From NCBI GenBank assembly GCA_947599905.1, contig CANQFR010000003.1, forward strand, positions 1 through 48,097: a stretch of DNA of 48,097 nt, given 5' to 3'. Below are positions 42,424 through 48,097 of this stretch, piece after piece. The translations under genes were made by a program, and so were the position numbers. Positions within the stretch are counted from its first letter, which is position 1; every line of letters begins with the position of its first letter. The notes beneath the pieces were generated by a model. It was not told where the DNA came from. It was given only the letters and a program-made list of their open reading frames with translations, and searched no databases. The stretch is from an uncultured Lachnospiraceae bacterium (GTDB lineage Bacteria; Bacillota; Clostridia; Lachnospirales; Lachnospiraceae).

Positions 42424-43680
42424 TTATTTGGCCTTCCCGAAGTCCATACGCACCTGTTCCAGCAACGGTTTCCTTGTCTTCTTCCTCGTAATCTCAACCA
42501 GTCCGAGTCTGGTCATATCGACGACGTTTGTCTTGACCGGATCTTCCAGACAGTGCTGCGTCAGGCACTGCATGACTTCTTCGCGGTCGGCCGCGGCTTC
42601 CATATTAATGAAATCCACGACAATGATCCCGGAGAGGTTCCTGAGGCGGAGCTGCCGCGCAGTCTCCTTTGCGGCTTCCAGGTTGATCATCCGCACGGTG
42701 TCGCGCATGGTCTTCCGGCCCGTGAATTTGCCGGTATTTACGTCGATGACTGTCATGGCCTCGGTCTGTTCGATGACAAGATAAGCCCCGGAAGCAAGCC
42801 AGACACGCTTCTGGAGGGCGTCATGCAGGTTTTTCTCAATGGAGTACAGCTTATCAAGGGAAACCAGCGGATCGCTGTAAAGCCTGAGTCTCCCGGCATG
42901 CTCCGGCTGTTCGCGCGTCAGATACCCGTTCAGCCTCTGAAAAATGTCTTCGTTGTCGGTCAGGATCTCATCGGCTGTCTGCGCGTCGCGGTCACGCAGC
43001 CTCGCCACATACGAAGGTTCCTCCTCATACAGAAGGCTGAAACAGGTCCGATGCGGCGCAGCCGCAAGGATCTGCTCCATGCGGTCTGTCAGCCGCCTGA
43101 CCTCATCGAGAATCTGATCCGGCTGCGCCTCATAGGCGCCGGTCCGAACGATCAGACCAAAGCGCTCCTTTTTCGCGGGCAGAAGGAATTGTGTCATCTG
43201 CTTCTTCCATGCGTTATCGCCGATCTTTCCGGAAAAACGGATGTAATTCTTATCGCCGGCCGGTGCGGCCGACAGGACGCAGAAACGGCCGGTCAGGGTA
43301 AGTTCCGCGGTAAGCACCGGATCCTTTGTTTTCACCGCGTCCTTCAGCACCTGAACGACGATCTCATCGCCGGGACGTAAGGGGCGCTGCGTTCTTTCGG
43401 CCGAAGGCTGCGATTCTCTGTCTCCGGAAAACTGCGCCGGCATCTGAGACGCAAGCCACGGCACCGGATTGGTGTCCAGACTGTAATAGCCGGTGACACC
43501 GCCGCCCAGATCCACAAAGGCGGCGTTGATGTTTTTCACCACATCTTTGACTTTCCCGATGTAAATATTTCCAAGACCGGACGGCTGCGGATCTTCGAAA
43601 TCTAGCTGAAGCGCTTTTCTGTCATCCATAAACGCGGTCAGGATCCGGCCGTCATACCGGGTAATGATCAGTTTATTCAA
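42424..43680 (-). CDS. rng: Ribonuclease E/G family endoribonuclease
   Basis: A 418-residue RNase G-type enzyme that cuts single-stranded RNA in rRNA maturation and mRNA decay. An S1-like domain begins at GNIYIGKVKDVVKNINAAFVDLG. The two metal-binding Asp residues are Asp313 (VIDVNTGK) and Asp356 (IVVDFINME), 43 apart as in RNase E. There is no C-terminal scaffold. The start is TTG 43680 behind GGGGGAGGAAA, giving MNKLIITRYD; it overlaps the previous gene by 8 bases. Confidence 0.94.
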   Translation of the reverse strand: MNKLIITRYDGRILTAFMDDRKALQLDFEDPQPSGLGNIYIGKVKDVVKNINAAFVDLGGGVTGYYSLDTNPVPWLASQMPAQFSGDRESQPSAERTQRPLRPGDEIVVQVLKDAVKTKDPVLTAELTLTGRFCVLSAAPAGDKNYIRFSGKIGDNAWKKQMTQFLLPAKKERFGLIVRTGAYEAQPDQILDEVRRLTDRMEQILAAAPHRTCFSLLYEEEPSYVARLRDRDAQTADEILTDNEDIFQRLNGYLTREQPEHAGRLRLYSDPLVSLDKLYSIEKNLHDALQKRVWLASGAYLVIEQTEAMTVIDVNTGKFTGRKTMRDTVRMINLEAAKETARQLRLRNLSGIIVVDFINMEAAADREEVMQCLTQHCLEDPVKTNVVDMTRLGLVEITRKKTRKPLLEQVRMDFGKAK

Positions 43681-44548
43681 TTTCCTCCCCCAGTTCATCA
43701 AGCGGCGCGAGCTTCCGGCCGGCGTCTTCTCCGGCCGTCACGTCCGCATAAACTTCTTCTCGTTCGGTCTGGAAGGCAAACGGCGGCAGTTCCCGAGCCA
43801 GATACGCATAGAATGCTTCCATGACAAGTTCCGGCTTGACGTTATCGGTACTGCCGGTGCAAACCTGCATGAAAACAGCGTCCGAAGGCTGATTCACCGC
43901 ACCAGAGACGATCACCGGAAGACTTCTTCCATCCGAGGCCGCTGCAGCGGAAAACCTCCGGTCTGCCCCGAAAACCGATGCCAGCTGCCGCCCGGAAACG
44001 CAGTTCGTTGTCGCCGTCTGACATTCCCCTGCAGGCTCGGCGCATACCCGCTCCAGCCGGTAAATGAGCGGCTTGAGATCCATTTCTTTCTCGCCGCTCT
44101 TGGTCTTCTTCGTAACCGGAATCTCCGGCTGAGCGTAGAATTCCGCGAGCGCCTGAAAGAATGCTTCCATATCTTCCGGCTCTTTCCCCGGGCGGAACGC
44201 CAGCAGGTAATCGGCCGCCGCCACAAGCGACATGGCGCTTCTGGCATCATCGGAGAGTTTTCGCCAGGAAAGAACCTCCGTGCCTTCCGACATCACCGCG
44301 TTCAGCCGGCGGACCATTTCCGCCGAACTGTCCGTCGAATTCACTTCAATGTCGAGATATTCGCCGTTGCTTAAAAGGCCGACGCCGAGGGGCGCGGCAA
44401 AGGACATGATCTGATGGGGGCTGAAACCGCCACTGTAGCAGATGTCAACCTCCGCCCTGCGCATGACCTTCTGGAAATACCGCATGATATCCAGATGTCC
44501 GATGAATTTCATGGCGCCCTGCTTGCGGAATTTAATTCTTATCTTCAA
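43673..44548 (-). CDS. TIGR03936-family radical SAM-associated protein (DUF2344)
   Basis: A 291-residue protein always found with the TIGR03960 radical SAM protein and RNase G in Clostridia. The N-terminus KIRIKFRKQGAMKFIGHLD and GGFSPHQIMSFAAPLG are typical. The biochemical role is not established; a link to rRNA or tRNA modification has been suggested by context. The start is TTG 44548 behind GGAGGAGG, overlapping the upstream gene by 17 bases. The track start at 44791 is antisense extension. Confidence 0.9.
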   Translation of the reverse strand: MKIRIKFRKQGAMKFIGHLDIMRYFQKVMRRAEVDICYSGGFSPHQIMSFAAPLGVGLLSNGEYLDIEVNSTDSSAEMVRRLNAVMSEGTEVLSWRKLSDDARSAMSLVAAADYLLAFRPGKEPEDMEAFFQALAEFYAQPEIPVTKKTKSGEKEMDLKPLIYRLERVCAEPAGECQTATTNCVSGRQLASVFGADRRFSAAAASDGRSLPVIVSGAVNQPSDAVFMQVCTGSTDNVKPELVMEAFYAYLARELPPFAFQTEREEVYADVTAGEDAGRKLAPLDELGEEIE

Positions 44549-46400
44549 AGCAGACACCTCCTCCGAATACCCGCGCGCCGCAGCCGGCGCAGCCCTGACG
44601 GCAGTTGGGCGTGACGGTCTCTTCCGTCGCCCTCTTCCATTCCCGTTGCAGGAATTCCTTCGTAACGCCGGCGTCAATGAAATCCCATGGCAGTTTCTCA
44701 TCCAGACTGCGGTCGCGGAACGTATAGAAATCCGGATCCACGCCGCAGGCGTCAAACGCCGCCATCCAGAGTTCATTGTCGAAATTCTCACCCCAGGAAT
44801 CGAACATGGCCCCGCGGCGGTAAGCTTCCTCGATTACCGGTGCGACACGGCGGTCGCCGCGCGCCAGCACGCCTTCCAGCACGCTCAAATCCGCCTCGTG
44901 GTAGTTGTATTTCAGGCTTTTCGCGTTCTTCATCTCCTTAAATGTGTCGCGCACCAGCCAGGCGCGGCGCAGGAATTCTTCCTTCGTACACTGCTTCGCC
45001 CACTGGAACGGCGTAAACGGCTTCGGAACGAAAAAGGAGGAGCTGGCGACGATCTGTACCCTGCCGGGCGCGCGGCTCTCCTTCGGCAGGTCATAGAACA
45101 GCTCCGCAATCTTCTCGGAAAGATACGGGATCCCCCGCATATCCTCTTCCGTCTCCGTCGGCAGTCCCAGCATGAAATACAGCTTCACGCGGTTCCAGCC
45201 GCCCAGGAACGCGTCGCGGGCGCCGCATAAGATATCCTCTTCGGTCAGTCCCTTATTAATCACGTCGCGCAGGCGCTGCGAACCGGCCTCCGGCGCGAAA
45301 GTCAGGCTGCTTTTTTTGACGTCCTGAACCCGGCTCATCACATCCAGCGAAAAGGCGTCGATGCGCAGGGACGGCAGGGAAATGTTGATGCCCTTGCCCT
45401 GCACCTCGTCAAGAAGAAAATGAATGAGTTCCGGCAGCTGCGAATAGTCGCTGGAGCTCAGCGAACTCAGCGAAATCTCCTCATGGCCGGTGCTCTTTAG
45501 CATCTTTGACGCGTAATGCTTCAGATATTCCAGGCTGTGCTCCCTGAGCGGCCGGTATATGGTTCCTGCCTGACAGAAGCGGCAGCCGCGGATACAGCCC
45601 CTCTGAATCTCCAGGACAACCCTGTCCTGCGTCACCTTGATAAACGGCACCAGCGGCTTTTCTATATACCAGGCGTCGTCCATATTCTTCACAAGTTCTT
45701 TCGTGACCTTATCCGGCGCACAGGGGTTATTGGGACGAAAATCAGCGATTGTTCCGTCCTCATGATAAGTCACGTCATAGAAAGCCGGCACATAGAGGCC
45801 GGGAATCTGCGCCGCCGTTTCCAGAAACTCTCTCCGGCTTCCTCCCCGGTTTTTATTGGCCTTATACGCGTCGAAAAGCTGCCCGTAGACCGTTTCCCCT
45901 TCCCCGATGTAGAAAATGTCAAAGAAAGGCGCCAGCGGCTCCGGATTATAGGCGCAGGGGCCGCCGCCGATGACGATCGGGTCGTCTTCGGTACGATCTG
46001 CGGCATGCATCGGAATGCGGCTCAGATCCAGAATCTGCAGCACATTGGTATAGCACATCTCATACTGGAGCGTGATGCCCAGGAAATCGAAATCCTTTAC
46101 CGGATCCTGTGACTCCAGCGCGAACAGCGGGATATTCTTCTCTCTCAGCAGCTTGTCCATATCGGTCCACGGCGAATAGACCCGCTCGCAGTAGACGTCG
46201 TCCCTTCCGTTGAACATATCGTAGAGGATCTGGATGCCCAGATGGGACATACCGATCTCGTAGACGTCCGGGAAACACATACAGAAACGGATGTCCATTT
46301 TCGTAGGGTCCTTAATTGCCATGTTTACCTCACCGCCGATATATCTGGCAGGCTGCTGGACAGACAACAAAATTTCGTCACTTAGTGCCAATCTTCTCAT
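44532..46400 (-). CDS. TIGR03960-family B12-binding radical SAM protein
   Basis: A 622-residue protein. The N-terminal B12-binding-like domain (about 35-200, with MSHLGIQILY and IVIGGGPCAYNPEP) is followed by a radical SAM domain whose iron-sulfur cysteines are Cys269, Cys273 and Cys276 (CIRGCRFC). The C-terminal CRQGCAGCGARVFGGGVC is a second Cys-rich element. The substrate is unknown. It heads the TIGR03960-TIGR03936-rng operon. The ATG at 46400 follows AGGAG. Confidence 0.93.
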   Translation of the reverse strand: MRRLALSDEILLSVQQPARYIGGEVNMAIKDPTKMDIRFCMCFPDVYEIGMSHLGIQILYDMFNGRDDVYCERVYSPWTDMDKLLREKNIPLFALESQDPVKDFDFLGITLQYEMCYTNVLQILDLSRIPMHAADRTEDDPIVIGGGPCAYNPEPLAPFFDIFYIGEGETVYGQLFDAYKANKNRGGSRREFLETAAQIPGLYVPAFYDVTYHEDGTIADFRPNNPCAPDKVTKELVKNMDDAWYIEKPLVPFIKVTQDRVVLEIQRGCIRGCRFCQAGTIYRPLREHSLEYLKHYASKMLKSTGHEEISLSSLSSSDYSQLPELIHFLLDEVQGKGINISLPSLRIDAFSLDVMSRVQDVKKSSLTFAPEAGSQRLRDVINKGLTEEDILCGARDAFLGGWNRVKLYFMLGLPTETEEDMRGIPYLSEKIAELFYDLPKESRAPGRVQIVASSSFFVPKPFTPFQWAKQCTKEEFLRRAWLVRDTFKEMKNAKSLKYNYHEADLSVLEGVLARGDRRVAPVIEEAYRRGAMFDSWGENFDNELWMAAFDACGVDPDFYTFRDRSLDEKLPWDFIDAGVTKEFLQREWKRATEETVTPNCRQGCAGCGARVFGGGVCFEDKN

Positions 46401-46619
46401 GTGAAACTCCTAATATTTTGTAAATCATTCATAATTTTTTGATCCCATCCGCAACTCGCATGAACAGTCCTATTTTCATATAAAAGTGTCCTTATTTGCA
46501 AATATCATCGTCCATTTTGACCGCTTTTTTTGACCATTTTTAAACAAAAACAACAAATTTCTTTTTTCTGACTATTCATAACATTTTAGCATTGTACAAC
46601 ACCAACCATACATATAGGA
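46401..46619. other. AT-rich gap between the TIGR03960 gene and the integrase; possible attachment region
   Basis: This 219-base stretch is clearly more AT-rich than its surroundings. It holds two TTTTGACC direct repeats 13 bases apart (46515-46522, 46528-46535) and an 8-bp inverted pair AGTCCTAT (46466-46473) / ATAGGACT (46614-46621), the latter reaching the integrase stop codon. It must also contain the minus-strand promoter of the TIGR03960 gene, but no strong one was recognised. An att site is plausible; the other junction is outside the window. Confidence 0.35.
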
Positions 46620-47972
46620 CTATTTAGTGCCTGTTCGCAGGGCGTTCATGAACGGACCGCAGACATCCTCGATCAGCCAATCCAGATTGAGATCAGACAC
46701 AATTTCTGTCTTCGGTACGATGTCATCGAGGAACCTGTAATATGCCTGAAACCCGTTGTTAATTATCTGGTTGCTGTCGACGTATACATTCTGCGTAAAG
46801 TCGCTTTCGTAATGACCCATTGCCTGCGAGAGCTCCTTGGGATTGATGTTGTTTTCGGTCATGACTGTTGCAAAGGAGTGACGAAGGTCATGCCAGTGAA
46901 GGTTAGGATCGAGTCCTAGTTTTGTTTTTAGGCGAGCAAACGGTTTCTTATAATCGCCGCGTCCGTGCGGGTCCCCGTTTTCCTGTGCCCAGATATAACC
47001 GTCGTCACAGGTACGGAGATCTCCACGCACTTTAGTTTTTCTGCGTTTCTTTGCCAGTATGATCTCGTCAAGCACGAACTGCGGCAGCAGGATCTTGCGG
47101 ATGGAGTGGTACGTTTTTGGCTTCAATACTTGTTTATATGCCTGATTCTCCGCAATACCGTCCGTTATCAGCGGCCTTCCGAGTTGCTCTGTGATCGAGA
47201 GTGTTCCGGTCCGAAAGTCGACGGAAGAAAATTTTAATGCCCTTAACTCGCTTACCCGACAGCCTGTACTGAGTGTGATGGAGAGCGGCAGAAAAAAATC
47301 CGGCTCCGACATCTTGCATTCGATCAGCAGCTTCTGAATCTGAAATGAATCAATGACCGGGCGTTTACAGTCGATCGGCGGTGTCCCTGCGGCCCGTTGT
47401 GCCAGGATCTTCCGGCTCTGTCTGATTGCCTTCTCCCCCACATTTACGTGTACGAGGTTCATCTGCTTGGCGCATTTGTACGAACTGCCGATCACGGATG
47501 CCGCCAGTTTATACAGTGATGGAGACGGCATATTAACGAGCAGTTCGGTCAGCGTTTCGCGCCGAAGCGACATAAGCTTTTTATTTCCGTACGCGGGTAT
47601 GATATACTTGTCAATAATATTCCGGTAGCTGAAGAAAGTGTTGTAACTGATCTGTTTCTGGTCGATCATATAATAATACAGCCAATAGTCGTAAAACTCC
47701 CGGACTTTTACCTCAAAGAACACGAACTGATGGTTGCTCATTTGACTGATCGCCACTTCTTTGGCGTCCAGGCATTCCTTTTTGGTGCAGAAACCGCCTT
47801 TTTCTTTCTGGACAATGCTCCCGTCTTCAAATTCCACCCGAAAACGGAACAAGTATTTACCGCGGACATAAGTCGCTGTTCCCAGGAACTGCCACCGCTG
47901 GATTTCTCCCTTGAAGAAACAGGGATTGACCGGCGGTTTGACGATGTCTTTCCTTTGCCTCATGTGGTTCAC
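46620..47972 (-). CDS. Tyrosine recombinase (integrase) of a probable mobile element
   Basis: A 450-residue phage/ICE-type integrase. The N-terminus has an AP2-like arm-binding segment (YVRGKYLFRFRVEFEDG), then a SAM-like core-binding domain (about 88-175) and the catalytic domain with Arg239 (GCRVSELR), His361-x2-Arg364 (HDLRHSFAT), His387 (GHYES) and Tyr397 (QNVYVD). The start is GTG 47972, sharing 4 bases with the stop of another recombinase gene; ATG 47963 is an alternative. Codon and base use look more AT-rich than in neighbouring housekeeping genes (impression only). Confidence 0.9.
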   Translation of the reverse strand: MNHMRQRKDIVKPPVNPCFFKGEIQRWQFLGTATYVRGKYLFRFRVEFEDGSIVQKEKGGFCTKKECLDAKEVAISQMSNHQFVFFEVKVREFYDYWLYYYMIDQKQISYNTFFSYRNIIDKYIIPAYGNKKLMSLRRETLTELLVNMPSPSLYKLAASVIGSSYKCAKQMNLVHVNVGEKAIRQSRKILAQRAAGTPPIDCKRPVIDSFQIQKLLIECKMSEPDFFLPLSITLSTGCRVSELRALKFSSVDFRTGTLSITEQLGRPLITDGIAENQAYKQVLKPKTYHSIRKILLPQFVLDEIILAKKRRKTKVRGDLRTCDDGYIWAQENGDPHGRGDYKKPFARLKTKLGLDPNLHWHDLRHSFATVMTENNINPKELSQAMGHYESDFTQNVYVDSNQIINNGFQAYYRFLDDIVPKTEIVSDLNLDWLIEDVCGPFMNALRTGTK

Positions 47973-48097
47973 CCGGCCTTTTCGCGTACGTATGTATCCG
48001 GTAGCGGGTCGATACGGCGTTCGCTCGTACGGCGGATATTATCACCGGATTCCAACGCATGTACATAGATATCGTAGGTTGTGCTGATGTTCTCGTG
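47969..48097 (-). CDS. C-terminal end of a second tyrosine recombinase, cut by the window edge
   Basis: The minus-strand frame entering at 48097 reads HENISTTYDIYVHALESGD and stops at TGA 47971-47969. HENISTT.DIYVH is the C-terminal signature of tyrosine integrases, with the likely nucleophile Tyr in DIYVH. Too short for the ORF track. The downstream recombinase starts in the same four bases, so the two genes are translationally coupled. Confidence 0.8.
   Translation of the reverse strand, partial: HENISTTYDIYVHALESGDNIRRTSERRIDPLPDTYVREKAG

Noticed and set aside
1-48097. CRISPR array, rRNA or tRNA genes
   Set aside because: No set of regularly spaced identical repeats and no cloverleaf or rRNA-like sequence was noticed on reading. 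Short tandem repeats at 24723, 27811 and 38001 are too short and lack spacers. A tRNAscan and CRISPR search would settle it.

Overview
The window reads as a chromosomal segment of a fairly GC-rich member of the Clostridia (Bacillota), most likely Lachnospiraceae-like. Grounds: strong AGGAGG-type ribosome sites, sigma-A promoters, LexA boxes of the CGAAC-N4-GTTCG type with a divergent yneA-like gene, an L27 with a Prp-cleavable N-terminal extension, minCDE next to rodA and mgsA, and the clostridial order TIGR03960 - TIGR03936 - rng - rplU - prp - rpmA - obgE - yhbY - nadD - yqeK - rsfS. The family assignment is inference; no rRNA or tRNA gene was seen.

Left part (1-8.3 kb, + strand), accessory genes: the tail of an unidentified gene, a flavodoxin-fold oxidoreductase, a small methyltransferase, an XRE regulator, an ECF sigma factor with its DUF4179 membrane partner, a GH35 beta-galactosidase with an operator-like promoter, and a YhfC-type intramembrane protease coupled to miaA.

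Central + strand block (8.3-29 kb), housekeeping: miaA, a YnbB-like PLP protein, radC, mreC, mreD, a very long PBP2, minC, minD (broken by a one-base frameshift in the P-loop), minE, rodA, mgsA, a DacA-type carboxypeptidase, a small P-loop protein, a HlyD-like membrane protein with yggS and sepF, then aroB, lspA, an RluA-type pseudouridine synthase, a cytidylate kinase-like protein, a TtcA-like PP-loop protein and a Xer-like recombinase. The theme is elongasome, division-site placement and cell envelope. mreB is absent from its usual place between radC and mreC.

SOS node (29.0-30.2 kb): lexA and a divergent small LysM protein (YneA-like division inhibitor) share an intergenic region with four good LexA boxes and one weak one, all positioned on recognisable promoters.

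Minus-strand block (30.2-46.4 kb): the ribosome-assembly set rsfS, yqeK, nadD, yhbY, obgE, rpmA, prp, rplU (with an L21-type leader) is separated from rng/TIGR03936/TIGR03960 by a seven-gene operon with its own near-consensus promoter. That operon encodes a transglutaminase-like cell-wall-binding protein, an acyl carrier protein, an MBOAT acyltransferase, an SGNH/DltD-like membrane-anchored protein, a Thr/Glu/Ala-rich lipoprotein, an amino-acid adenylation enzyme and an M15-type lipoprotein. It has the logic of a Dlt system (activate, load carrier, transfer across the membrane, modify a surface polymer), but with a different gene order and extra extracytoplasmic proteins. It is the best candidate here for an under-described system.

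Right edge (46.4-48.1 kb): an AT-rich gap followed by two overlapping tyrosine recombinase genes, the second cut by the window end. This probably marks the edge of an integrated element that continues to the right.
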